From Mangrovicoccus sp. HB161399 (GTDB taxonomy: Bacteria; Pseudomonadota; Alphaproteobacteria; Rhodobacterales; Rhodobacteraceae): 42,661 nucleotides of DNA. The notes beneath the pieces were generated by a model. That model was not told the DNA's origin. It saw only the letters and a program-made list of their open reading frames with translations, and did not search any database. Positions within the stretch are counted from its first letter, which is position 1. Each line of letters opens with the position of its first letter. The stretch covers positions 1-42,661 of the forward strand of contig NZ_JAATVU010000053.1 of assembly GCF_013184745.1 (NCBI RefSeq), read 5' to 3'. Below are positions 1-7,472 of this stretch, one piece after another. The translations under genes and the position numbers were made by a program.

Positions 1-205
1 GCCGGCGAGGAAGCGGCAGGCACCTCGCGATCCCGGATCCTGCACCGGGGCGGCCGCGCGCCCCGGAGGCCATCCCGGCCGCGCGTCCGCCGCGCCGCCG
101 GGGACCGCGGTCCCATGGCGGGGCTTCCCCCGCCTCGCAGACCTCGCGGAAGGTGCCCGCCTTGCAACGCCGCAGGCGGGCACTTGTGGGCAACTTCAAG
201 AGGGC
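1..205. repeat. Left arm of a ~205 bp inverted repeat bounding the window
   Basis: Positions 1-205 match the reverse complement of 42457-42661 base for base with no gap and only a handful of substitutions (for example at 50, 58 and 154, and two near 179-181). The first 49 bases are identical. The arm is rich in dyad symmetry: a 14-base palindrome GGGACCGCGGTCCC at 101-114, a hairpin with 7-bp stem at 117-134, and an 8-bp stem at 154-161/175-182 that is perfect here but mispaired in the right arm. No transposase or target-site duplication is visible, so the nature of the repeat is open. It could be a dispersed intergenic repeat at which the assembly broke, or the ends of a larger element. Confidence 0.85.
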
Positions 206-448
206 ACGGGCTGCAACGGCTCCTGCGCCTGAAGAAAATGCCCGGAAGCCCGGCGGAAGGCACGGGCCTCGGGACGGCATGCCTCCTGCGGCCGCCCCGC
301 CGGAGGCGGGGCCAAGGCGCGGCCCGCCCACCGCAGGCCGAACGGAGCGGCACCGTTGGCAGCCCTTCCCGCCGCGGATGCCGCGGCAGCAACGGCCGCC
401 CCCTCACAGGGGCGGCCGGACCGCATGTTCCGTGGCCGGAGTCCTGGC
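206..448. other. Non-coding stretch with stacked GC-rich hairpins
   Basis: I recognise no gene between the left repeat and the thioredoxin-like gene. The stretch holds several perfect stem-loops: 8-bp arms at 294-301/305-312 with a 3-base loop, and 9-bp arms at 394-402/409-417 with a 6-base loop. Both lie downstream of the minus-strand gene pair and could stall or terminate transcription, although neither is followed by a T-run. Open frames here are short and match nothing I know. Confidence 0.5.
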
Positions 449-468
449 TCAGCCCCTGAGCCAGGACT
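440..468 (-). terminator. Strong stem-loop at the 3' end of the thioredoxin-like gene
   Basis: The arms 440-452 and 456-468 are perfectly complementary over 13 bp around a CCC loop. The structure overlaps the last codons and stop codon of the minus-strand thioredoxin-like gene. No T-run follows on the minus strand, so it may act as an RNA 3'-end stabiliser or a Rho-assisted terminator rather than a classical intrinsic terminator. Confidence 0.55.
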
Positions 469-685
469 GCAGCTTTTCCGGATCGGGCAGACCGCCGGAA
501 TGCACCAGCTTGCCGTCCACCGCGATGCCGGGCGTCGCCATCACCCCGGCCTGGGCGATGCTTTTCGGGTCCACCACCTTCTCGACCTCGACATCGATGC
601 CGAGCGCGGTCGCGGTGTCGCGGACCATCGCCACCGCGCTGTCGCAGCGGCGGCAGCCGGGACCGAAGACCTTGACGCTTTTCAT
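449..685 (-). CDS. Small thioredoxin-fold protein (redox-active disulfide family)
   Basis: This 78-residue protein is a minimal thioredoxin/glutaredoxin fold. It has a CxxC redox motif at C11-C14 (GPGCRRCD) and the cis-proline signature TP at 51-52, both typical of the small archaeal-type thioredoxins of the redox-active disulfide protein 2 family. It starts with ATG behind AAGGAGGG and follows the permease gene by 13 bp, so the two are surely co-transcribed. In many bacteria a permease of this type is paired with such a protein, and a role in thiol-linked handling of a metal(loid) or organic thiol substrate is plausible. That role comes from context, not from the sequence. Cytoplasmic; no signal peptide. 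Confidence 0.85.
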   Translation of the reverse strand: MKSVKVFGPGCRRCDSAVAMVRDTATALGIDVEVEKVVDPKSIAQAGVMATPGIAVDGKLVHSGGLPDPEKLQSWLRG

Positions 686-698
686 GGGCTCCCTCCTT

Positions 699-1751
699 TC
701 AGAAGAGCAGGTTGAACAGATAGCCGACGGCCAGGATGCCGCTGCCGACCACGCCGATGAAGACGGCGATCAGCCGGAGCGTCAGGACCTGGCGCAGGAT
801 GATCATTTCCGGCAGGCTCAGAGCGATCACGCTCATCATGAAGGCCAGGACCGTGCCGAGCGCCGCGCCCTTGCCGAGAAGCGCCTCGACCACCGGGATG
901 ACGCCTGCGGCATTGGTGTACATCGGGATGCCCAGCACCACCGCGGCCGGGACCGACCACCAGGCGCCCGAACCCATGATGCGCACCATCAGGTCCTCGG
1001 GGACATAGCCGTGAATCAGCGCGCCGAGCGCGATGCCGAGCAGGATCCAGATCCAGACCCGGCCGAAGATCTCCTTCACCGATTGCAGCCCCTCGCGGTA
1101 GCGGTCGGCCATCCTGCGGTCCGCCCGCTCGGGCGCCGCCGCCCCGGCCTGGATCTCGCGGACCCAGTCCTGCAGCCAATGCTCCAGGTTCAGCTTGCCG
1201 ATGACGAAGCCCGCGACGATGGCGAGGCCGAGGCCGAAACCCAGATAGACCGCCGCCACCTCCCATCCGACCAGGCCGAAAAGCATGACCAGTGCCACCT
1301 CGTTGACCATCGGCGCGGCGATCAGGAAGGAGAAGGTGACGCCGAGCGGCACCCCCGCCGAAACGAAGCCGATGAAGATCGGCACCGCCGAGCAGGAGCA
1401 GAAGGGCGTCACGATGCCCAGGCCGGCCGCCAGCACGTTGCCGATCCCCTGGGCGCGGCCGGACAGCAGCGCGCGGGTGCGTTCCGCCGAGAAGTAGCTG
1501 CGCAGCACGCCCATGGCGAAGACCACGAGCAGGAGCAGCAGCATCACCTTCGGCACGTCGTAGAAGAAGAAGGCCAGCGCCTCGCCGGCATGGCTGTGCC
1601 GGTCGACGGGCAGCGCTGCGACCGCGGCCTCGGCGAGGCCCGAAAGCTGGCGGTAGACAAGCCACCACAGCACCGCCGCGGCAGCGACGGCCCCGTGAAG
1701 GCGCAGATCCGGGTGGCCATGCCCGGCGGGATGGGTGCCATGGGCGCTCAT
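699..1751 (-). CDS. Permease of the DUF318/COG0701 (ArsP/YraQ-like) family
   Basis: The product is a 350-residue polytopic membrane protein with about eight hydrophobic segments. The first half carries the family hallmark around residues 112-150, with the cysteine pair C118/C120 in PFCSCSAVP followed by a glycine- and proline-rich helix ending in APMVNE. A polar linker (about 190-230) separates two membrane bundles, and PMYTNAAG at 276-283 marks the second. The N-terminus is histidine-rich (HGTHPAGHGHP). I chose the ATG at 1751 because AGGAGG lies five bases upstream; a much longer frame extends upstream but runs antisense to the polyamine ABC genes. Family members export trivalent organoarsenicals (ArsP) or have unknown cargo. 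The actual substrate is not shown here and no ArsR gene is adjacent. Confidence 0.85.
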   Translation of the reverse strand: MSAHGTHPAGHGHPDLRLHGAVAAAAVLWWLVYRQLSGLAEAAVAALPVDRHSHAGEALAFFFYDVPKVMLLLLLVVFAMGVLRSYFSAERTRALLSGRAQGIGNVLAAGLGIVTPFCSCSAVPIFIGFVSAGVPLGVTFSFLIAAPMVNEVALVMLFGLVGWEVAAVYLGFGLGLAIVAGFVIGKLNLEHWLQDWVREIQAGAAAPERADRRMADRYREGLQSVKEIFGRVWIWILLGIALGALIHGYVPEDLMVRIMGSGAWWSVPAAVVLGIPMYTNAAGVIPVVEALLGKGAALGTVLAFMMSVIALSLPEMIILRQVLTLRLIAVFIGVVGSGILAVGYLFNLLF

Positions 1752-2093
1752 GTCGGCCTCCTTTCCGGAAGTGCTGAAATTCCGGGCGACCCGCCCGGAA
1801 ACGCAGCACATGGCCCTGTCTAGCGCATGACGTGGCTTCCCGCCCTGATTTGCGTCAGATCGGCCGTCAAACCGGCATAACGGATGCTTGCACCCCGGGT
1901 TTTCTGGTCCCGGCAGGGTCATTGCCCTGCAATCGTGCCCTTTTTGGCAACGGATACTGCAAAAAACGATGCTTTTTCCTGGATGCAAATGGTGACTGCA
2001 TGGCGCCGAGAAATCCCGCCGCAAGGAATCCGAGTCCCATGTCCTCCCGTCCCCGCACCGTCCCCGAAACCGCCGGCGCCACGGAGCGGCGCG
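1752..2093. other. Divergent intergenic region between the permease pair and the polyamine-type ABC operon
   Basis: About 340 bp separate two divergently transcribed units, so promoters for both must lie here. The stretch around 1925-1980 is markedly more AT-rich than its surroundings. I see no convincing regulator-binding palindrome and no small gene. The region also lacks an arsR-type gene, which often accompanies permeases of the neighbouring family. Confidence 0.4.
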
Positions 2094-3122
2094 ATGGATA
2101 AGCGGGGCTGCCTGCTGCTCGACAACGTCACCATCGCCTACGGCAAGTCGGTGGCAGTGGACAGCCTGACGCTGGAGCTGGGCGAGGGCGAGCTGCTGTC
2201 GCTTCTGGGGCCTTCGGGCTGCGGCAAGTCGACGACGCTGAGGATGATCGCAGGCTTCGTGCCGCCTGTCTCGGGCCATGTCATGCTGAACGGCCGCGAG
2301 ATCACCCGCAAGCCGCCGCACAAGCGCAATATCGGCGTCGTCTTCCAGTCCTACGCGCTCTTCCCGCATCTCTCGGCGCTGGAAAACGTCGGCTACGGGC
2401 TGAGGATGCGCAACGTCGCCAAGACCGACCGGCTGGAGCGCGCAAAGGCAGCGCTGGAAACCGTCGGCCTCGGCGCCTTTGCCGCCCGCCTGCCCGGCAA
2501 CCTTTCGGGCGGCCAGCAGCAGCGCGTCGCCCTGGCCCGCGCGCTGGTCATCGAACCGGAAATCCTGCTCCTCGACGAGCCGCTGTCGAACCTCGATGCC
2601 AACCTGCGCGCCGAGATGCGCGACGAGATCCGCGCGCTGCAGCAGCGGCTGGGCATCACCACGCTGTTCGTCACCCATGACCAGCAGGAAGCGCTGGCCA
2701 TGTCCGACCGGATCGCGGTGATGAAGGACGGGCTCGTGACCGAGCTGGGCACGCCGCGTCAGCTCTGCGATGCGCCGCGCTCGGCCTTCACCGCCGGGTT
2801 CCTGGGCGCCCGCACCGTGATCGACGGCCAGGTCGAGGGCGGCACCTTCCGTGCCAAGGGCACGTCCTGCGCGGGCGCGCCCGAGGGCGCCACGCAGATG
2901 GTGCTGCGCGCCTCGCGCCTGCGCCCGGCAGCAGAGGCCACCGGCCCGCTGGCGCTGGCAGGAACCGTCAGCACCGTCAGCTATCTCGGCGAGAGCTTCG
3001 AGATCGACCTCGCCGCCGCCTCCGGACCCGTCCGGATGGTGATCCCCTCGGACCTGCCGCCCCCCGCCCCGGGCCAGACCGTCTCGGTGGAGGCGCTGCC
3101 CGGCGCCGTCACCTTCATCTGA
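2094..3122 (+). CDS. ABC transporter ATP-binding protein, PotA-like
   Basis: This is the 342-residue ATPase of a polyamine-type (PotABCD/PotFGHI) importer. All nucleotide-binding motifs are present: Walker A GPSGCGKST at 39-47, Q-loop Q85, signature LSGGQ at 137-141, Walker B ILLLD with the catalytic glutamate at 157-162, and switch histidine H195. The C-terminal part, from about 240, is a TOBE-type regulatory domain typical of the PotA/FbpC/MalK branch. The ATG at 2094 is preceded by GGAG. Binding protein and permease genes follow directly, making a complete import system. The family moves spermidine, putrescine, other cationic compounds or carboxylates; the true cargo cannot be read from the ATPase. 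Confidence 0.93.
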   Translation: MDKRGCLLLDNVTIAYGKSVAVDSLTLELGEGELLSLLGPSGCGKSTTLRMIAGFVPPVSGHVMLNGREITRKPPHKRNIGVVFQSYALFPHLSALENVGYGLRMRNVAKTDRLERAKAALETVGLGAFAARLPGNLSGGQQQRVALARALVIEPEILLLDEPLSNLDANLRAEMRDEIRALQQRLGITTLFVTHDQQEALAMSDRIAVMKDGLVTELGTPRQLCDAPRSAFTAGFLGARTVIDGQVEGGTFRAKGTSCAGAPEGATQMVLRASRLRPAAEATGPLALAGTVSTVSYLGESFEIDLAAASGPVRMVIPSDLPPPAPGQTVSVEALPGAVTFI

Positions 3123-3152
3123 ACCAGAAACGATCCCGACAGGAGACTCCCC

Positions 3153-4193
3153 ATGAAGCTGAACCGCCGCCAGTTCACCGGCCTCGGCCTTGCCGCGCTT
3201 GCCGCCCCCGCAAGCATCATCCGTCCCGCCCATGCGCAACCGAAACCCGGAGACGAGCTGGTCGTCGGCATCTGGGGCGGCGCGCAGGAGAAGATCGTCA
3301 AGCAGTACATCGAGCCGCAGCTCGTCGAGAAATACGGCTGCAAGATCAGCTACGTGCTGGGCGGCACCACCGACCGCCGCGCCCGCGCCTATGCCGAGCG
3401 CGGCCGCCCGAGCTTCGACGTGCTCTACCTCAACATCTACGAAAGCCGCCAGGCGGTGGCCGACGGCGTGACCCAGGCGCCGACCGCGGCCGTGGAACGC
3501 TTCGACCAGCTCTATCCGCTGGCGCAGAAGGGCGGCTACGGCGTCGCGTTCAACCCCTGCACCGTGGTCTATGACGGCACTGCTGCCAAGACGCCGGTCA
3601 AGTCCTGGAAGGACATGTGGAACCCGGAATGGAAAGGCCGCATCGCCTGGCCGAACGGCCTGGGCGCAGAGGGCATCTCGGCGCTGATGATGACCGCCAA
3701 GTCCTTCGGCTACGACATCACAGAGTTCGACAAGGTCCTCGAGAAGGTCGCCGAGCTGAAGCCCTTCGCCGGCATCCAGTCCTCGCAGGCGCAGCTCTAC
3801 GACATGTTCGACCAGGATGTGGCCGACCTGTCGGTGGAATTCGCCTCCTTCACCCGGAAATACGCCGAGACCCGCAACCCCGACTGCGTCATCGCCGAGC
3901 CCGAGGAAGGCATGGCCGTGACCATGAACGTCGCCTGCATCACCGAAGGCACCAAGAACCAGAAGCTGGCCGAGGAATGGATCAACCTGCACCTCTCGCC
4001 CGAGGTGATGATCGCCTATGCCCGCGAGGTCTACTACTCGCCGACCGTCAAGGACGTGGAAATGCCGGACGACGTCAAGGGCAAGGTCATCACCGGCGGC
4101 CAGGTCAACGATCTCGTCGATTTCGACTGGGACTACATCAACGCCCACCGCGCCGAGTGGCAGGCCAAGTTCGACCGGGTGCTTGCCGGATGA
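3153..4193 (+). CDS. Periplasmic binding protein of a polyamine-type ABC importer, Tat-exported
   Basis: The 346-residue product begins with a twin-arginine signal (RRQFTGLG at 5-12), a hydrophobic stretch, and a probable cleavage site after AHA at 28. The mature part resembles PotD/PotF-type binding proteins (family 1 extracellular solute-binding, SBP_bac_8-like), with the early strand ELVVGIWGGAQE and a hinge-spanning two-lobe layout. It starts 30 bp after the ATPase gene with AGGAGA upstream, and its stop codon overlaps the start of the permease gene by four bases (ATGA). Export in folded form by Tat is common for this subfamily in alphaproteobacteria. Substrate unknown; putrescine- or spermidine-like molecules are the default guess. 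Confidence 0.9.
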   Translation: MKLNRRQFTGLGLAALAAPASIIRPAHAQPKPGDELVVGIWGGAQEKIVKQYIEPQLVEKYGCKISYVLGGTTDRRARAYAERGRPSFDVLYLNIYESRQAVADGVTQAPTAAVERFDQLYPLAQKGGYGVAFNPCTVVYDGTAAKTPVKSWKDMWNPEWKGRIAWPNGLGAEGISALMMTAKSFGYDITEFDKVLEKVAELKPFAGIQSSQAQLYDMFDQDVADLSVEFASFTRKYAETRNPDCVIAEPEEGMAVTMNVACITEGTKNQKLAEEWINLHLSPEVMIAYAREVYYSPTVKDVEMPDDVKGKVITGGQVNDLVDFDWDYINAHRAEWQAKFDRVLAG

Positions 4194-5878
4194 GACGCTG
4201 GATCGGGCCGGTCCTTGCCACGCCGGTGACGGCGTGGCTGCTCATGGCCTTCGCCGCGCCCCTCGGGGTCGTGGTCCTTCTGTCGCTGCACGAGTATCCG
4301 AGCCCCTTCGGCCCGGTGCTCGTGCATCCGTCGCTGGTGCAGTTCCGGACGATCCTGTCGGACGGGTTCTACCTGTCGATCATCGCCGAGACGGTGGGGC
4401 TGGGCCTCGCCGTCACGGTGGTCTCGGCGATCCTCGGCTATCCGCTGGCCCATTGGCTGGCGCGGATGCCGGGGCGCTGGCGGGCGATGGCCTTCGCGGT
4501 GATCCTGATCCCGCTGCTGACCAACGTGGTCGTCCGCTCGCTGGGGATCATCCTGCTGCTGTCGCCCAAGGGGCTGCTGAATTCCGCCGCGGCGCTGGTC
4601 GGGCTGGGGCCGTTCAACGGCATGCTCTTCACCCATGGCGCGGTGATCGTGGCGCTGGCGCAGGTCTTCATGCCCTTCATGGTGCTGGCGCTCTACGACA
4701 ACCTCCAGAACACCTCGCCGCGCATACACGAAGCCGCCGAAAGCCTCGGCGCCTCGCCCGCGATCCGCTTCCTGACCGTGGATTTCCCTCTGTCGCTGCC
4801 GGGGCTGCGCTCGGGCATCATCGTCGTTTTCCTGATGACCGTGACCTCCTATGTCTCGGCCACGCTTCTGGGCGGCAAGAAGGTCTGGACCATCGGCATG
4901 CTGGTCATGCAGGAGGCGATCCAGAACCTGAACGCCACCATGGCCTCGGCCCTGTCGCTGGTAATGACCGTGGTGGGGCTGGCCTTCATCGCGCTCGTGA
5001 CGGTCGCGCTAGGCCGGTTCATGGCCTGGCGCAAGGGCACGCCGTCCTCGCCGATGGACATCCCGGTGCCGCTGGCGCGGGCCGTCGATCTGGCCGGGCC
5101 GCTCCTGTCGAAGCTGGCGCTCGGCTGCGCGATCGGCCTCCTGCTGCTGCCGCTCGGGCTTGTGGTGGTGCAGAGCTTCAACGACGTGCCGCTGGCCACC
5201 GCCGCAGGCTTCAAGGGCTTCACGCTGGAATGGTACCGCCGGGTGCTGATCGCGGGCGACTATACCGCGAACTTCTGGATCTCGGTGAAGCTGGCGCTGG
5301 CCTCGGTCGTCACGGGCCTGGTCCTGGCGCTGCCCGCGGGCTTCGCGCTGGCGCGGCATCCGTTCCGGGGGCGCAGCCTGCTCTTGGCCTTCTGGATGCT
5401 GCCGCTGTCGCTGCCGGGCATCGCCATCGCGGTGGGGATGCTGAAGCTGCTGCAGATCTACCTGGCCGTTCCGCCCTTCCTCGGGCTGATGGCGGTGCAT
5501 GTCGTCGTGATCCTGCCCTTCATGATCACGCTGCTCACTACCTCGGTGCTGGCGCTCGACCCGGCGCTGGAGGAGGCCTCGGCCAGCCTCGGTGCCAGTG
5601 CGCCGCGCACCTTCCTGCACGTGACGCTTCCGGTGCTGGCGCCGGGCCTCTTCGCGGCCGGGCTCGTCGGATTCCTGATGAGCTTCGGCGAGGTGACGGT
5701 GACGGCCTTCCTGACCACGGCACGTCTGACCACCCTGCCGGTGCGGATCTATTCCGAGGCGACCTTCGCGCTGGAGCCGACCGCGCATGCGATCTCGGCC
5801 CTGCTGATCGGGGTGACGATCATCGCGCTCGGGGTGCTGGGGAAATTCGTGCGGCTCGACCGGCTCTATTCCCGGTAG
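4190..5878 (+). CDS. Fused double permease of the polyamine-type ABC importer (PotB-PotC fusion)
   Basis: The 562-residue protein contains two complete binding-protein-dependent permease domains in one chain. The first spans about 1-280 with its EAA loop at 181-201 (EAAESLGASP...). The second spans about 300-562 with its EAA loop at 461-480 (EEASASLGAS...). In standard polyamine systems these are separate genes (potB and potC). The N-terminal half keeps the long first-helix/periplasmic-loop layout of PotB, and the second half resembles PotC. The start ATG overlaps the stop of the binding-protein gene. Fused permeases are better known from iron (FbpB-like) systems, so cargo assignment should stay open. 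A strong terminator follows. Confidence 0.9.
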   Translation: MRRWIGPVLATPVTAWLLMAFAAPLGVVVLLSLHEYPSPFGPVLVHPSLVQFRTILSDGFYLSIIAETVGLGLAVTVVSAILGYPLAHWLARMPGRWRAMAFAVILIPLLTNVVVRSLGIILLLSPKGLLNSAAALVGLGPFNGMLFTHGAVIVALAQVFMPFMVLALYDNLQNTSPRIHEAAESLGASPAIRFLTVDFPLSLPGLRSGIIVVFLMTVTSYVSATLLGGKKVWTIGMLVMQEAIQNLNATMASALSLVMTVVGLAFIALVTVALGRFMAWRKGTPSSPMDIPVPLARAVDLAGPLLSKLALGCAIGLLLLPLGLVVVQSFNDVPLATAAGFKGFTLEWYRRVLIAGDYTANFWISVKLALASVVTGLVLALPAGFALARHPFRGRSLLLAFWMLPLSLPGIAIAVGMLKLLQIYLAVPPFLGLMAVHVVVILPFMITLLTTSVLALDPALEEASASLGASAPRTFLHVTLPVLAPGLFAAGLVGFLMSFGEVTVTAFLTTARLTTLPVRIYSEATFALEPTAHAISALLIGVTIIALGVLGKFVRLDRLYSR

Positions 5879-5902
5879 GCGTTGCATTCAGGCAAGGAAA
5901 GA

Positions 5903-5925
5903 GGGCCGGGGGAACACCCCGGCCC
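5903..5925. terminator. Bidirectional intrinsic terminator
   Basis: A perfect 9-bp GC stem (5903-5911/5917-5925) with a five-base loop lies between the convergent ABC permease and TauE/SafE genes. It is followed by TTCGCGTTT on the plus strand and by TCTTTCCTT on the minus strand, so it can serve both directions. Confidence 0.8.
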
Positions 5926-5933
5926 TTCGCGTT

Positions 5934-6758
5934 TCAGGCGAGGAAGACCTTGCGCAGCATGTTGAGCGCGACAAGGATCAGGAACACCGCGAAGACCCGC
6001 TTCAAGGGCTTCGGATCGAGCGAGTGAGCCAGCTTCACGCCCAGGGGCGCGGTCAGCAGCGTCATCGCGATCACGATCAGGAAGGCCGGGATGTTCACCG
6101 CGCCGAGCGTGAAGGGCGGCCGCGTCGCCGGGTCGATGCCCACGGTCAGGAAGCCGATGGTCGAGGGCGCGGCGATCAGCACGCCGAAACCCGCCGCCGT
6201 GGCCACCGCGCGGTGGATCGGAACGGCATGGAGGCTCATCAGCGGCACGCCGAAGCTGCCGCCGCCGATCCCCATCAGCACCGACAGGAAGCCCACGACC
6301 GGCGAATAGACCGCGCGCTTGACCCCCTCCGGCATCGCCTCGGCCAGCCGCCAGTGCTGCTTGCCGAGCCCCATGTAGAGGCCGATCACCAGCGCCAGTC
6401 CGCCGAAGATCGCCTGAAGCACGATCGAGCGCAGGCTCGCCGCCACCAGCACGCCGACGATGGCGCCGATGACGATGCCGGGCGCCCAGCCCTTGAGGAT
6501 CTCCCAGTCGACAGCGCCCTTCTTGTTGTGGCTCATGACCGAGCGCACCGAGGTGACGACGATCGTGGCCAGCGACGTGGCGAGGCAGACCTGCATCAGC
6601 TGCGGGCCGCCATAGCCCAGCGTCGAGAAGGCGTAGAAGAAGGCGGGCACCAGAACGATGCCGCCGCCGACGCCGAGAAGGCCGGCGAGCACGCCGGCAA
6701 AGGCGCCGATGAAGGCCAGCAGCGCCAGCATGAGAAGGAGGAGGGACGGGTCGGACAT
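5934..6758 (-). CDS. TauE/SafE family sulfite or organic-anion exporter
   Basis: This 274-residue integral membrane protein has two homologous halves of about four helices each, as expected for the TauE/SafE (DUF81) family. Each half carries the glycine-rich signature: GLLGVGGGIVLVPA near residue 26 and GIGGGSFGVPL near residue 164. Members export sulfite, sulfoacetate or other small anions from the cytoplasm, often as the last step of sulfonate breakdown. Here it follows the GntR gene by 18 bp on the same strand, so both probably form one transcript and the regulator likely controls the exporter. No sulfonate-degrading enzyme is recognisable nearby, so the exported anion is unknown. Confidence 0.88.
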   Translation of the reverse strand: MSDPSLLLLMLALLAFIGAFAGVLAGLLGVGGGIVLVPAFFYAFSTLGYGGPQLMQVCLATSLATIVVTSVRSVMSHNKKGAVDWEILKGWAPGIVIGAIVGVLVAASLRSIVLQAIFGGLALVIGLYMGLGKQHWRLAEAMPEGVKRAVYSPVVGFLSVLMGIGGGSFGVPLMSLHAVPIHRAVATAAGFGVLIAAPSTIGFLTVGIDPATRPPFTLGAVNIPAFLIVIAMTLLTAPLGVKLAHSLDPKPLKRVFAVFLILVALNMLRKVFLA

Positions 6759-6776
6759 GGGAACTCCGGTCGGTTG

Positions 6777-7406
6777 CTACTCGGGAAGGGGGCGCGACAG
6801 CGCCAGGAAGGCACCCGCGACATGGGCCTGCATCGCCGCGCGGGCGGCATCGGCATCGCGGGCAAGGATCGCGGCGGCGATGGCGCGGTGCTCGGCGCGG
6901 GACAGATCCGTGCGCCCGGCATCGCGGGAGAAGTTGAGCGCCCGCCAGGGCAGGGTCTGCAGCTCGAGCCGCGCCAGCGTCTCCGCCAGCACCGGGCTCT
7001 TCGCGCCCTCGCGGATCGCGGCGTGGAACCGCAGGTTATGCGCGGAATACTCCGCAGGCGGCAGCCCTGCCCCTGCGGCCAGCAGCACCTCCAGCGCCGC
7101 CCGTTCCACGGCGCTCATGCGGTGCGCGGCCAGCGCGGCAATCGCGCCCTCGATCTCGCCCACGGCCTCGAAGACGCCGGCCATCTCTGCCGGGTCCGGC
7201 CTGCGGATGGCGAAGGCGCGGCGCGTGCCGCGCTCGGCCAGCCCGTCCCGGGCCAGCTCCTGCAGGGCCTCGCGCACCGGCGTGCGCGACACGCCGAATT
7301 CCTCGGCCAGCGCGGTCTCGGCCAGAGGCGTGCCGGGCGGCAGGCTGCCCCCGGCGATCCGCGCGATCAGCGCGGCATGGATCTTGGCGGCGGACCCTTC
7401 GGACAT
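6777..7406 (-). CDS. GntR-family regulator, FadR/FCD subfamily
   Basis: The 209-residue product has an N-terminal winged helix (about 5-70; recognition part FGVSRTPVREALQEL at 37-51) and an all-helical C-terminal FCD ligand domain with histidines (NLRFHAAI, EHRAI, AHVAG) that usually bind a metal and a carboxylate ligand. I prefer the ATG at 7406 because AGGGAG lies seven bases upstream. An upstream in-frame ATG at 7442 has no ribosome-binding site and sits inside the likely operator. FCD regulators usually respond to small organic acids. It probably represses itself and the downstream TauE/SafE exporter. Confidence 0.88.
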   Translation of the reverse strand: MSEGSAAKIHAALIARIAGGSLPPGTPLAETALAEEFGVSRTPVREALQELARDGLAERGTRRAFAIRRPDPAEMAGVFEAVGEIEGAIAALAAHRMSAVERAALEVLLAAGAGLPPAEYSAHNLRFHAAIREGAKSPVLAETLARLELQTLPWRALNFSRDAGRTDLSRAEHRAIAAAILARDADAARAAMQAHVAGAFLALSRPLPE

Positions 7407-7434
7407 GGCGGCGCTCCCTGGACTCGCGCCACTT

Positions 7435-7461
7435 GTATACATGTCAGCATTACATGTACAC
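7435..7461. promoter_or_regulatory. Probable operator of the GntR regulator
   Basis: Two 10-base arms, GTATACATGT (7435-7444) and ACATGTACAC (7452-7461), form an inverted repeat with one mismatch and a seven-base spacer. Each arm also contains its own short palindrome (TGTATACA; TACATGTA). FadR/FCD-type GntR proteins commonly bind GTnTACnnnAC-like palindromes of this style. The site lies 29-55 bp upstream of the chosen GntR start codon and just beyond the 3' end of the LysR gene at 7473, so it fits autoregulation. The assignment is by pattern only. Confidence 0.55.
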
Positions 7462-7472
7462 CCTCTTGCACA

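Noticed and set aside
154-182. Selected RNA stem in the terminal repeat
   Set aside because: The 8-bp stem of the left copy is disrupted in the right copy without compensating changes, so there is no covariation evidence.
153-1823. Plus-strand 556-residue open frame across the permease/thioredoxin pair
   Set aside because: It is the complement of genuine genes; the composition is rich in Arg, Asp, His and Gln, typical of shadow frames in GC-rich DNA.
1752-4148. Very long minus-strand open frame that extends the permease N-terminus to more than 1100 residues
   Set aside because: It runs antisense to the well-supported PotA-like and receptor genes. The permease has a good ribosome site at 1751, and the upstream translation resembles no protein.
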